From Haemophilus influenzae (GTDB taxonomy: Bacteria; Pseudomonadota; Gammaproteobacteria; Enterobacterales; Pasteurellaceae), in assembly GCA_923172585.1 (NCBI GenBank), contig OV298644.1:1669170-1724691 (forward strand): a DNA stretch of 55,522 bases. The letters run 5' to 3'. Numbering within the stretch: position 1 is the first letter of the stretch; the number at the start of each line of letters is the position of its first letter. Positions 10,250 to 17,952 of this stretch are shown here, one piece after another. Made by a program: the position numbers and the translations under genes. Under the pieces are notes generated by a model. The model was not told where the DNA came from and searched no databases. It saw nothing but the letters and a program-made list of their open reading frames with translations.

Positions 10250-10505
10250 GCGGTCGTTAGATTGAAAGCCCTAACCTACTTAGTTAAGAGTGACTTTTAA
10301 AATCTGCGCTTTCAAAACCAGCAAGATTAGTTGCAGTAGCAAAAAGTGGAGCTTAAGTCAGTGACTTTCATCACAAATTTCTAAACAATTTGGTTAAAGA
10401 AACTCATCGGCGGAAGCGCAAACGGAAGCCCAACGGTGCTAAGCGGTCGTTAGATTGAGCAAGCCACTAATCCTACTTAGTTAAAAGTGAGTTTAAAGTC
10501 TGCCC
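10190..10505 (+). repeat. degenerate direct repeat, two copies about 197 bases apart
   Basis: Copy 1 (about 10,190-10,310) and copy 2 (about 10,387-10,505) share GATTTGGTTAAAG/CAATTTGGTTAAAG, then CAACGGTGCTAAGCGGTCGT followed by TAGATTG, CCTACTTAGTTAA and AGTCTGC-like ends. Copy 1 runs through the 3' end of the preceding small gene. It may be a tandem duplication of the gene end or two misassembled versions of one segment. Confidence 0.55.
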
Positions 10506-10676
10506 ATGCAAAGCCAGTGAAAAACTGCATAGCAGATTGCACAACTCAACTGACAGCTCAAAAAGGCGATATTTACGTAGATATTTCACAACACATACAC
10601 TGCAGTACAGGACAAACCCAGTTAGAAGCTGTGATATGAAAGCAGATTTGAAATTGAGATTTGAAGGATGTTAGAA

Positions 10677-10907
10677 ATGAACAAAAACGAAGCTATCAAA
10701 CATTATGTAGAAGAAAAAGAAAAGTCAGATCGCTGAAAGCGGAAAATAGATGATCACAACAACTGAATTTAGAAAAAGCCTGTAGCGGATTGAAGTACAT
10801 CAACGATTTAAGCTTGGAGCCATTAATCCGATATGCAATTAACAACACTGGACATTGAAATGTTACTTGTTCGTTATATGGCATTTAACAATGACATTAC
10901 AGCCTAA
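10677..10907 (+). pseudogene. small phage protein, unknown, frameshifted
   Basis: The start reads MNKNEAIKHYVEEKEKSDR and the end, in the same frame, reads LDIEMLLVRYMAFNNDITA followed by TAA; the middle is readable only in other frames (for example CSGLKYINDL). A protein of about 76 residues is implied, with a charged N-terminal helix. I do not recognise a family. Position between the repeat and the C4/icd-like element suggests an early phage gene. Confidence 0.35.
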
Positions 10908-10964
10908 ATAATAGAAAGCAATCAATATGCCCCACTGACCGATAAAGTGCAAACTTTATTAAAA

Positions 10965-11262
10965 TAAATTGACACCGCCCTCACATTCGGATTAAGATAC
11001 CTCACTTTCAACAGAAAGTCGGGAATTGGCGTTCCTGAATTGATTAGGGCGGTATAGATAGCACGCTCAATGCGTGTTTTTTATAGTCGCAAAACAGTAA
11101 ATCTACCTTTTTGATAAATTTTTGTAAAAGCCCAATGATGAACTGTTTGAGAGATCGAAAGATCGCCGTTTACTCTTAATCAACGGTACGCCAATCTTAA
11201 ACAGTTCATTACCAACAATTGGCGTTTGTTCGTGATGATTTCTAAAACTTTGATAAAGAAAC
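10965..11262 (+). ncRNA. C4 antisense RNA-like / icd-like leader of the ant gene
   Basis: Directly upstream of an AntA-type antirepressor lies a leader with the hallmarks of the P1/P7 c4-icd-ant arrangement. It reads through SMRVF and, in another frame, NFCKSPMMNCLRDRKIAVYS, which is the conserved text of Icd-like (host division inhibitor) reading frames found next to C4 RNAs. Two hairpins are visible: AGCACGC/GCGTGTT near 11,060-11,080, and GAACTGTTT (about 11,145) complementary to AAACAGTTC (about 11,200). In P1, C4 is a processed antisense RNA that blocks icd/ant translation. The frame of icd is broken here. Assignment is by recall of the family, not a covariance search. Confidence 0.5.
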
Positions 11263-11268
11263 CACAAA

Positions 11269-11782
11269 ATGACAAACTCAAACTTAATCCCTGTTTTTAA
11301 CGGCTTAATCCAAAATCAACCTGTTCAACTTTGCAACGCTCGTGAACTTCACGCATTCCTAGAAATACAAACTCGTTTAACAATGACTGGACAAAAAGCA
11401 AACGAACAGGATGCTCCAAGATGAAGACTACGCCGTTAGAAACCAACGGATCCCAATGCACAGGAATGGCACATTAGCCACCACCATGGGTAAAGAACTC
11501 TATACGAAAAACACGATGCAGACAAATCCGAAATAATTTGCACTATTGCGAACGTTTAGTCAAAAGAACTTGCAAACAACGAAAAACCTCATCGCCCATT
11601 AAAACATCAGAAAATCAGAATGCAATTTTTTTAGCCTGCGATGGAGTCTCACAAATGATATACGTCGTATGGAACAGAGAATGAACAAATTAATCATTAC
11701 GCTCGTGTGTGCATTAGTAGTGTATATGGTAAACGTCCTCAACCTTCATCAAGAATTTGACGGCAAAATCAGACATGCATAA
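11269..11782 (+). pseudogene. AntA/AntB-type phage antirepressor, frameshifted
   Basis: The N-terminus [20 protein letters not shown] followed by [16 protein letters not shown] is a clear match to the AntA/AntB antirepressor domain (NARELHxFLE). Later pieces in shifted frames keep the family: AQEWHIS, then CERLVK, PHRPLKHQKIR, and a C-terminal stretch VLNLHQEFDGKIRHA. Full length would be about 170 residues. Such proteins counteract a CI-type repressor and are controlled by the C4-like leader just upstream. Several frameshifts are needed; whether the organism has an intact gene cannot be told from this sequence. Confidence 0.6.
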
Positions 11783-12470
11783 CAGACACATCAAGATTAA
11801 CAAAATAACGCTCTTATAGTCGAATTTTAATTGCACCATTTATGCAACTAATCAAACTAACGGAGAAAGCAGACGAAGAAATTCAGAATGCGCCAAATAT
11901 ATCAACATAATAAAATACGCCAAAATTTAATTACGCTTGAGGATATTGCAATATATATCCGGCAAAACGATCAAACAATGAACAAGATTATATCAAAACT
12001 GCCTAATTGCACATATACCGTTACGGTCGATCAACAAAATTATCAACCAAGCTATTGTCAGGCGAAATTCTTTGTTGGAAGCGGATCAATACTAAACATA
12101 TTAGCAAATCAAGTAATTATGCAACATACGTCATATCATGGCATAATAAACATTTTGTAAAATCGAAATATAATTATGCCCAGAGATTATGGCAATGTTA
12201 TCAAATCTACATTTTTAAAAAGTCCAAAAATTTCATTACGCCGTATGAGTGAAAACGCAAATATTTTGGGCGACAAGATTTTAAACTGTTCACAATATTA
12301 CTTCAAGCACACTGACTTAATTTCAAAACACAATTCCTCATCAACTATCCGACTAACATCAGATATATAGTTATTCGTAACAGGATGGCGCAAAAAGAGA
12401 TTTAGCTAATCAAGTAATTCACGCTCACCTCCACCATATCATGGCATAATAGACATTCAAAAACAGCTAA
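11783..12470. other. prophage end, no supported gene; direct repeat 300 bases apart
   Basis: No known gene, and no integrase, is visible between the antirepressor and the tRNA. A degenerate direct repeat occurs at about 12,104-12,155 and 12,404-12,455, exactly 300 bases apart: both copies have TCAAGTAATT followed by CATATCATGGCATAATA and ACATT. The rest is AT-rich with stops in all frames. Confidence 0.45.
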
Positions 12471-12701
12471 ATATCATTAGCAGATATTTTGTAATGTATC
12501 AATCCTTGAGACAGCAATTGCATAATCTTCGCATATTCTGCAACGCATTTCTTATTGCATTGGCGAAATTTTGGAGTATTCAGCATATAGCAATGCATAA
12601 AAATACTTAAAAAATGGCAATATTTGAGATTGGAATTAATGAGGGGTTTATAGCAGATGTGAAGGTAACGTATTGATTTTACTGGTTGAAATGCATAAAA
12701 G

Positions 12702-12730
12702 AAAAACCCCAGACCAACGGTCAAGGGTTT
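12702..12730 (-). terminator. terminator of tRNA-Leu
   Basis: On the minus strand AAACCCTTGACC pairs with GGTCTGGGGTTT (one mismatch) around GTT and runs into TTTTTCTTTT. It begins 6 bases beyond the CCA end of the tRNA gene, as expected for a single-gene tRNA transcript. Confidence 0.8.
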
Positions 12731-12735
12731 GTATG

Positions 12736-12821
12736 TGGTGCCTAGGGTCGGACCCGAACCGACACGTTTATTCAACGGCGGATTTTGAATCCGCTGCGTC
12801 TACCAATTTCGCCACCCAGGC
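12736..12821 (-). tRNA. tRNA-Leu (anticodon CAA)
   Basis: The minus strand gives an 86-base class II tRNA. The acceptor GCCTGGG pairs with CCTAGGC (one G-T pair), the D arm has the GGTAGACGC text of leucine tRNAs, the anticodon loop TTCAAAA gives anticodon CAA, a long variable arm follows, the T loop is GGTTCGGGTCC, and CCA is encoded. Clean sequence begins here. The prophage remnant lies on its 3' side, the usual side for integration at a tRNA gene, though no attachment repeat could be recognised. Confidence 0.95.
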
Positions 12822-12920
12822 TTAATGGGGTCGAATTATACGCATATATAAGAGTGTGGCAAGCAAAATTTATTGGAAATAATCCATTTGTTTTAAAAAC
12901 AAGCAAGAATTTTCTGTTTT

Positions 12921-13013
12921 CTAAAAATATCGCCAAACAAATGCAATAATTAAAATGCACAACATAATTAAAATTTGAGCTAAACGTTTTTTTGTTAATT
13001 TTTCAGCTGCCAT
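12921..13013 (-). CDS. 30-residue single-pass membrane protein
   Basis: A very short frame reads MAAEKLTKKRLAQILIMLCI followed by LIIAFVWRYF and TAG. A basic N-terminus (KLTKKR) precedes about 17 hydrophobic residues and a short basic tail, so it would sit in the inner membrane with the N-terminus inside. It lies in clean sequence between tRNA-Leu and fnr, and the promoter region of fnr is immediately upstream on the other side. The frame is short, so conservation would be needed to prove it, but the signal-anchor pattern is not typical of random AT-rich DNA. Function unknown. Confidence 0.5.
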   Translation of the reverse strand: MAAEKLTKKRLAQILIMLCILIIAFVWRYF

Positions 13014-13056
13014 AATGCTTTACTCTTCTTAATCTGACTAATTAGTGGTAGAATAT

Positions 13057-13070
13057 TTGCGTTAGATCAA
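13057..13070. promoter_or_regulatory. putative FNR box upstream of fnr
   Basis: TTGCGTTAGATCAA has one perfect half (ATCAA) and one partial half (TTG) of the FNR consensus TTGAT-N4-ATCAA, 35 bases before the fnr start codon. In E. coli fnr represses itself; a similar autoregulation is inferred here. Confidence 0.5.
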
Positions 13071-13104
13071 TTTTACACTATTTTTTTCAATATTTGAGGC
13101 GTAC

Positions 13105-13877
13105 ATGAAAAATTTCGTTGCAGGAGCTCAATCAGGGCGCAAAATTCAATCAGGCGGTTGTGCGATTCATTGTCAGGATTGCAGTATTAGTCAGCTTTGC
13201 ATTCCTTTTACCTTAAATGAACAAGAATTAGATCAGCTTGATAATATCATAGAGAGAAAAAACCGATTCAAAAGTCTCAAGTATTGTTTAAAGCAGGAGA
13301 TTCTCTCAATTCAATTTATGCTATTCGTTCTGGCACAATAAAAAGCTATACGATTAGTGAATCTGGCGAAGAACAAATTACTTCATTTCATTTGCCCGGT
13401 GACCTAGTTGGTTTTGATGCCATTACTCAAATGCAACACCCTAGTTTTGCGCAAGCTCTAGAAACGGCTATGGTATGTGAAATTCCTTTTGATATTTTAG
13501 ATGATTTGGCAGGAAAAATGCCAAAACTACGCCAGCAAATTTTACGTTTGATGAGCAGTGAAATTAAAAGTGATCAAGAGATGATTTTATTGCTATCTAA
13601 AATGAATGCAGAAGAACGTTTGGCTGCTTTTATTCATAATCTTTCTAAACGCTATTCTGCTCGAGGTTTTTCAGCAAAAGAATTTCGTTTAACAATGACA
13701 CGTGGCGATATTGGTAATTATCTAGGTTTAACAGTAGAAACCATCAGCCGCTTATTAGGCCGCTTTCAAAAACTCGGCGTGATTAGCGTACAAGGCAAAT
13801 ATATTACAATCAATGATTTAAATGGTTTAATTGAATTAACTGGTACGAATAAAACAAAAATTACATTAGTTAAATAA
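13105..13877 (+). pseudogene. fnr: anaerobic regulator Fnr, frameshifted in an A run
   Basis: This encodes the oxygen-sensing CRP/FNR-family regulator. The N-terminal iron-sulfur cysteines are present (C19, C23, C26, C32 in [14 protein letters not shown]), the sensor cysteine follows in MVCEIPFD, then the cAMP-fold barrel, and the helix-turn-helix [20 protein letters not shown] carries the E-x-x-SR recognition residues. The frame breaks at about residue 52: the run of six A at 13,257-13,262 should be seven to join IIERK to [16 protein letters not shown]. With one extra A the gene is complete (about 257 residues). Everything around it is clean, so this is either a homopolymer error or a reversible or fixed loss of Fnr. 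A hairpin terminator follows. Confidence 0.9.
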
Positions 13878-13881
13878 ATTT

Positions 13882-13905
13882 AAGGCGTGAATATCACGCC
13901 TTTTT
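13882..13905 (+). terminator. fnr terminator
   Basis: AAGGCGTGA and TCACGCCTT form a perfect stem with a short loop, followed by TTTTT, directly after the fnr stop codon. Confidence 0.85.
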
Positions 13906-13998
13906 GTGCTTGATAAAAATAAATTTATCCAAATTAATCTTGTACCTTGCCATTTTTGCTATTCTTTTTTATCCTATGCCTCAATTTTGGAGGCTATT

Positions 13999-14928
13999 AT
14001 GAAATTTAAAAATATTCTCGTTGTACTTAATCCCAGTAATGAAAAACAGTACGCCCTAGCTCGTGCAGTGCGTTTAGTTGAAGAACAAAAAAATGAAACT
14101 AAGGTAAAAATCACCGCACTTTTATCAGTCTATGATTTATCTTATGAAATGTCAGCTTTACTTTCTTCCGAAGAACGTTCAGAAATGCATCAACAAGTAA
14201 TTGAAAAACACCGCCATGCGGTTCAATATTACTTAGATAAATATGCAAATCCAGAAATTGAATTACAATCTCATATTGTGTGGAATAGCAATGAAGCTGA
14301 TGCAATTAACGAAGAAGTAGAAAATAATAATTACGATCTAGTCGTAAAATATACTAAAGACGAAGAAAAACTGACGTCTCTTATCTTTACTCCCATTGAT
14401 TGGCAACTTCTTCGTAAATGCCCTATTCCTGTCTTAATGGTTCGTGATGGCGATTGGAAACATCAACGCCGTATTCTTGTGGCGGTGAATGTTTCTGGAG
14501 AGCAAGAATATCAAGATGAATTTAATCAAGAGCTGGTAGAAACAGGTATTTCACTCGCGGAAAATCTAAATCGTGGTAATGTCCATTTGGTGGCAGCCTA
14601 CCCTTCCGCGCCAATCAATATGGCGATTGATTTACCTGAATTTAATACTTCAGGTTATGAAAACGGTATTCGAGGTCAGCATCTTATTAATATGAAAGCT
14701 TTACGCCAAAAATTTGGAATTGATGAAGATCATACTCACGTACGCGAAGGTTTTCCAGAGGAAGTTATTCCTGAAGTTGCGAAAGAGATTGAAGCTGAAT
14801 TAGTGATTTTAGGCACAGTGGGACGAACAGGTTTATCTGCCGCATTATTAGGCAATACTGCAGAACATGTAATTAGTAAATTAAGTTGTAATTTATTAGG
14901 CATTAAGCCATCGAAAAAAGACGATTAA
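13999..14928 (+). CDS. uspE: tandem universal stress protein UspE
   Basis: The 309-residue protein starts MKFKNILVVLNPSNEKQYAL and has two Usp domains in tandem (about 1-150 and 155-305), as in E. coli UspE; the second ends with LVILGTVGRTGLSAALLGNT and AEHVISKLSCNLLGIKP, matching the G-x-x-GR-x-G-x-x-x-x-x-x-G-S/T nucleotide-site pattern of the family. Cytoplasmic; involved in stress survival and cell-cell interaction in E. coli. I take the ATG at 13,999 because a TGGAGGC ribosome site lies just before it; an upstream in-frame ATG would add a poorly conserved leader. fnr-uspE linkage is also seen in E. coli, where FNR affects uspE region genes. Confidence 0.93.
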   Translation: MKFKNILVVLNPSNEKQYALARAVRLVEEQKNETKVKITALLSVYDLSYEMSALLSSEERSEMHQQVIEKHRHAVQYYLDKYANPEIELQSHIVWNSNEADAINEEVENNNYDLVVKYTKDEEKLTSLIFTPIDWQLLRKCPIPVLMVRDGDWKHQRRILVAVNVSGEQEYQDEFNQELVETGISLAENLNRGNVHLVAAYPSAPINMAIDLPEFNTSGYENGIRGQHLINMKALRQKFGIDEDHTHVREGFPEEVIPEVAKEIEAELVILGTVGRTGLSAALLGNTAEHVISKLSCNLLGIKPSKKDD

Positions 14929-14953
14929 AACATTTTCCTCAATTTATAAGACG

Positions 14954-14985
14954 CCCTAAGTATTTTGTATTTAGGGTATTTTTAT
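14954..14985 (+). terminator. uspE terminator
   Basis: CCCTAA and TTAGGG pair around an AT-rich loop and lead into TATTTTTAT, 25 bases after the uspE stop codon. Confidence 0.65.
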
Positions 14986-15011
14986 ACTATTTCTTATGGT
15001 ATTTTTCATTT

Positions 15012-15027
15012 TGTGACCTCGATCACA
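15012..15027. promoter_or_regulatory. CRP-cAMP binding site
   Basis: TGTGACCTCGATCACA is a perfect match to the CRP consensus TGTGA-N6-TCACA. It lies about 100 bases before the start of the DUF4198 gene, so CRP activation of that gene is likely. CRP controls competence and sugar genes in H. influenzae. Confidence 0.8.
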
Positions 15028-15047
15028 AATCTTAAAATTTTATTTAA

Positions 15048-15070
15048 ATAGCTATTTAACTGATAGCTAT
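15048..15070. promoter_or_regulatory. two ATAGCTAT palindromes, candidate operator
   Basis: The 8-base palindrome ATAGCTAT occurs twice, at 15,048-15,055 and 15,063-15,070, 15 bases apart, between the CRP site and the DUF4198 gene. Two equal palindromes at this spacing look like a binding site for a dimeric regulator; no regulator is identified. Metal control is a guess from the gene product. Confidence 0.35.
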
Positions 15071-15125
15071 TTTCATTTAGTATTCACACTCATTTTTAAC
15101 TCCTCCATTCTTATTAAGGAAATAT

Positions 15126-15962
15126 ATGAAAAAGACATTGATTACAGGATTATTGGTTTTAGCTGGCACAGCACAAGCTCATGAAGTTTGGGTTCAAGCA
15201 CCGACGAAATTAACATCTGGTTCTGTATTAAAAGCAGAATTAGCTTATGGGGATTACCCTTATGTAGAAAAAATTCCTGAAGCACGTTTAAAAATTTTTG
15301 CGCCAATGGAAATTATTCGTCAAGATGGAGAAAAACAAACCTTAATCCAAAAAGGCGAAAACTATCAATATCAATCAGAGAAAGCATTGTCCGATGGTTC
15401 TTATTGGATAACAGCGACTTATAAACCTACTTTTTGGTCACAAAATGCTGAAGGTTGGAAAATGGATAATTTGAAAGGATTAGAAAATCCCACTTATTGT
15501 GAACAAACTCAAATGTTTGGCAAAAGTCTTGTTACCGTTGGTAAAAAACCATTAAATGCAGAAATGGCAATGACAAGAGTAGGTTTACCGCTTGAAATTG
15601 TTCCTTTGCGTGATCCTAGCAAAGCGAAATCAGGCGAACCGTTCCCTGTTCAAATTTTCTACCAAGATCAGCCATTAGCAGGCGAAACTGTCATCGCAAC
15701 CGCTGATACTATTATCGTGAAAGATCTTGAAGCAAGTACAGGTCATCGTGAACCACAAGGTTTTTCAGGTAAAACAGATAGTCAAGGACGTGTGAATATC
15801 ATTCCATTAATTGATGGTATTTGGAAAATTAAAGTTATTCATAAAACACCATTTGCAGATCAACAAATTTGTCAGCAATCTGCAAGCTATAGCACATTAA
15901 TTTTACCGGTTGGTAAAGGATTAGCTAAACTACCTCCAAAACCAGAACACCATCATCACTAA
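15126..15962 (+). CDS. periplasmic DUF4198 protein with C-terminal His tail
   Basis: The 278-residue protein has a signal peptide ([20 protein letters not shown], cleavage after AQA), so mature protein begins [11 protein letters not shown], the histidine-led N-terminus typical of DUF4198/NikM-like proteins. These have two immunoglobulin-like domains and are associated with metal (nickel or cobalt) uptake; conserved texts here include [18 protein letters not shown] and the later [12 protein letters not shown]. It ends PKPEHHHH, a possible metal-binding tail. Single gene, AAGGA ribosome site, CRP site and two small palindromes upstream, uptake-signal hairpin downstream. Role in metal handling is inferred from family and histidines. 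Confidence 0.8.
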   Translation: MKKTLITGLLVLAGTAQAHEVWVQAPTKLTSGSVLKAELAYGDYPYVEKIPEARLKIFAPMEIIRQDGEKQTLIQKGENYQYQSEKALSDGSYWITATYKPTFWSQNAEGWKMDNLKGLENPTYCEQTQMFGKSLVTVGKKPLNAEMAMTRVGLPLEIVPLRDPSKAKSGEPFPVQIFYQDQPLAGETVIATADTIIVKDLEASTGHREPQGFSGKTDSQGRVNIIPLIDGIWKIKVIHKTPFADQQICQQSASYSTLILPVGKGLAKLPPKPEHHHH

Positions 15963-15966
15963 TTTT

Positions 15967-15996
15967 AAAAGTGCGGTAAAATTTCACCGCACTTTT
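15967..15996. terminator. inverted uptake-signal pair acting as terminator
   Basis: AAAAGTGCGGT and its complement ACCGCACTTTT face each other with an 8-base gap, forming an 11-bp stem ended by T residues. Inverted uptake signals placed after genes are a known Haemophilus feature and probably terminate the DUF4198 gene and purN from both sides. Confidence 0.75.
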
Positions 15997-16045
15997 ACAT
16001 CCTAATTAAATAAAAAATACAGAAATAGTCTGTCTAAATCCTAAG

Positions 16046-16684
16046 TTATTCATTTGCATATCCAGCTTTTGGCAGAGCTTTCCCATCTAAATATGCCAAA
16101 TTATCTTTAAGTCTTAACCGCCCTTCGGTAAACCATTTAATCACAAGCGGATAAATTTGATATTCTTGCTCACGGGTTCTAGCCTCCACTTCTTCAATGC
16201 TATCTTCAGGGAAGATTGGCACTTTTGCTTGTAAGACAATCGCACCACCATCTACTTCTTCATTGACAAAATGAACGGTTGTGCCGTGTTCATTGTCGCC
16301 TGCTTCAATCGCACGTTGGTAGGTGTTTAAGCCTGCGTATTTAGGAAGAAGAGAAGGATGGATATTTAAAATTTTCCCTGCAAAACGTTGGGTAAATTTT
16401 GGGGTAAGAATTTTCATATAACCAGCAAGGACGATCAAATCTACGGCTAGGCTTTGCAAATAATCGCCAATGGCGTCGTCCATTTCGAGGTTATTGGCAA
16501 AATTTTTGCGAAGAAAGACCGCTTGCGGAATCTGTGCTTGTTTGGCTCGAACTAATCCGTAAGCATCAGCTTTGTTACTTACCACACAAGCAATTTTGGC
16601 GGTAATATCGCCTGAATGGCAGGCATCAATAATAGTTTGTAAATTCGTTCCTTGACCAGAAATAAGGACGGCAATTTTTTTCAT
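16046..16684 (-). CDS. purN: phosphoribosylglycinamide formyltransferase PurN
   Basis: PurN uses 10-formyl-tetrahydrofolate to formylate GAR in purine synthesis. The 212-residue protein begins MKKIAVLISGQGTNLQTIID (GxGxNLQ phosphate loop) and has the catalytic set: NIHPSLLPKYAGLNTYQRAI (Asn, His), and HGTTVHFVNEEVDGGAIVLQ with the catalytic Asp. Length is the usual one. It lies 54 bases downstream of purM in the same direction, the purMN operon seen in E. coli, and should share its PurR control. Confidence 0.95.
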   Translation of the reverse strand: MKKIAVLISGQGTNLQTIIDACHSGDITAKIACVVSNKADAYGLVRAKQAQIPQAVFLRKNFANNLEMDDAIGDYLQSLAVDLIVLAGYMKILTPKFTQRFAGKILNIHPSLLPKYAGLNTYQRAIEAGDNEHGTTVHFVNEEVDGGAIVLQAKVPIFPEDSIEEVEARTREQEYQIYPLVIKWFTEGRLRLKDNLAYLDGKALPKAGYANE

Positions 16685-16738
16685 TTTCTTCCTTATAGAA
16701 ATCAGCCCAAAAGGGATGAATTGAAATTTAAGATTTTA

Positions 16739-17773
16739 TTATTGAATCTCAACCTGTGCTTCGCCTTCGCCAAGATGTTCAATTTTGCCGATAACCCACG
16801 CTTTTTCGCCCGATTGTTCAAGCAATGCAAGAGCGGTTTCAACCTCTTTTTCTGGTAATGCAATTACCATACCTACGCCACAGTTAAAGGTGCGATACAT
16901 TTCATAACGGCTGATATTGCCTTTTTCTTGTAACCAGTTGAAGATCGCAGGCCATTGCCAGCTTGATTCATCAATCACTGCTTTAGTATTGTCAGGTAAT
17001 ACACGCGGGATATTTTCCCAGAAGCCACCACCTGTTAAGTGAGCAATGGCGTGAACTTCGGTCTGCTTGATCAACTGTAAAATCGATTTTACATAGATTT
17101 TGGTTGGTGCTAAAAAGTGTTCGCTAAGTGGTTTACCTTCTAATAAATCCGCTGGATTTGCACCACTTACTTCAAGCACTTTGCGAATTAACGAATAACC
17201 GTTTGAGTGTGCACCGCTTGAGCCGAGTGCGATAAGCGTGTCGCCTGTTTTCACTGCTGTGCCGTCAATAATCTCTGATTTTTCTACCACGCCTACGCAG
17301 AAACCCGCCAAATCATAGTCGCCTTCGTGGTACATTCCTGGCATTTCAGCGGTTTCGCCACCGACTAACGCACAGCCAGACATTTCACAACCATCTGCAA
17401 TACCTTTGATCACACTTGCTGCCACATCAACGTCTAATTTCCCTGTAGCATAGTAATCTAAGAAGAAAAGCGGTTCTGCCCCTTGTACGATTAAGTCATT
17501 CACACACATTGCCACTAAATCTTGACCGATGGTATCGTGTTTTTTCAAGTCAATCGCAAGTCGTAATTTTGTGCCAACGCCATCTGTACCAGAAACTAAA
17601 ATTGGCTCTTTATATTTGGTGGGTAAAGCACATAATGCGCCGAAACCACCCAATCCGCCCATAACTTCAGAGCGGCGAGTGCGTTTTACATCGCCTTTGA
17701 TACGTTCGACTAATTCATTTCCAGTGTGAATATCGACGCCAGCATCTTTATAGCTCAGTTGTGTGTTGCTCAC
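16739..17773 (-). CDS. purM: phosphoribosylformylglycinamidine cyclo-ligase PurM
   Basis: PurM closes the imidazole ring to form AIR with ATP. The 344-residue protein has family marks in order: [19 protein letters not shown] at the N-terminus, [20 protein letters not shown] (ATP site), [40 protein letters not shown] and the [15 protein letters not shown] segment. Full length and undamaged. First gene of the purMN transcript; a PurR-type palindrome lies about 50 bases upstream of its start. Confidence 0.95.
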   Translation of the reverse strand: MSNTQLSYKDAGVDIHTGNELVERIKGDVKRTRRSEVMGGLGGFGALCALPTKYKEPILVSGTDGVGTKLRLAIDLKKHDTIGQDLVAMCVNDLIVQGAEPLFFLDYYATGKLDVDVAASVIKGIADGCEMSGCALVGGETAEMPGMYHEGDYDLAGFCVGVVEKSEIIDGTAVKTGDTLIALGSSGAHSNGYSLIRKVLEVSGANPADLLEGKPLSEHFLAPTKIYVKSILQLIKQTEVHAIAHLTGGGFWENIPRVLPDNTKAVIDESSWQWPAIFNWLQEKGNISRYEMYRTFNCGVGMVIALPEKEVETALALLEQSGEKAWVIGKIEHLGEGEAQVEIQ

Positions 17774-17820
17774 GATTAACCTCGATCAATTGAAATAAAA
17801 ATTGGGCAGATTATATCATC

Positions 17821-17836
17821 AAGCAAACGTTTGCGA
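17821..17836. promoter_or_regulatory. PurR operator of purMN
   Basis: AAGCAAACGTTTGCGA contains the perfect 12-base palindrome GCAAACGTTTGC, matching the PurR box ACGCAAACGTTTGCGT except at the edges. It lies 48-63 bases upstream of purM. PurR with hypoxanthine or guanine would repress purMN. Confidence 0.8.
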
Positions 17837-17888
17837 TATTGTTAAATTAATTCATTTAATGACATTTTTAAAATTAAAATGAAATTGC

Positions 17889-17917
17889 TTGCAATCAAAA
17901 CTTATTTGTACTACTTT
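17889..17917 (+). promoter_or_regulatory. candidate promoter of ydfG-trpB-trpA
   Basis: TTGCAA (-35) and TACTTT (-10) are separated by 17 bases. The -10 lies inside the TrpR-type palindrome, so repressor binding would block polymerase. Confidence 0.5.
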
Positions 17918-17926
17918 AATAGTACA
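17907..17926. promoter_or_regulatory. TrpR operator upstream of ydfG-trpBA
   Basis: TGTACTACTTTAATAGTACA has two perfect TGTACTA/TAGTACA arms with the same 20-base length as the TrpR consensus TGTACTAGTTAACTAGTACA. The symmetry extends to CTTATTTGTACT/AGTACAAATAAG. It sits 27 bases before ydfG, so the SDR gene and trpBA form a TrpR-controlled unit. Confidence 0.8.
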
Positions 17927-17952
17927 AATAAGCTCAAGATTTAGGAGAAAAA

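Noticed and set aside
12104-12455. Prophage attachment site duplicated from the tRNA-Leu 3' end.
   Set aside because: No stretch of the tRNA 3' end is found again in the left 12 kb; the repeats there do not match the tRNA.
1-12470. A novel defence island made of the many small frames in the prophage part.
   Set aside because: Apart from the HipA-like/DUF3037 pair, recognisable pieces are ordinary phage regulators, and most frames are fragments produced by stops and shifts.
11365-12500. CRISPR-like or attachment repeats near the prophage end.
   Set aside because: Only two degenerate copies 300 bases apart, no regular spacing and no third copy.
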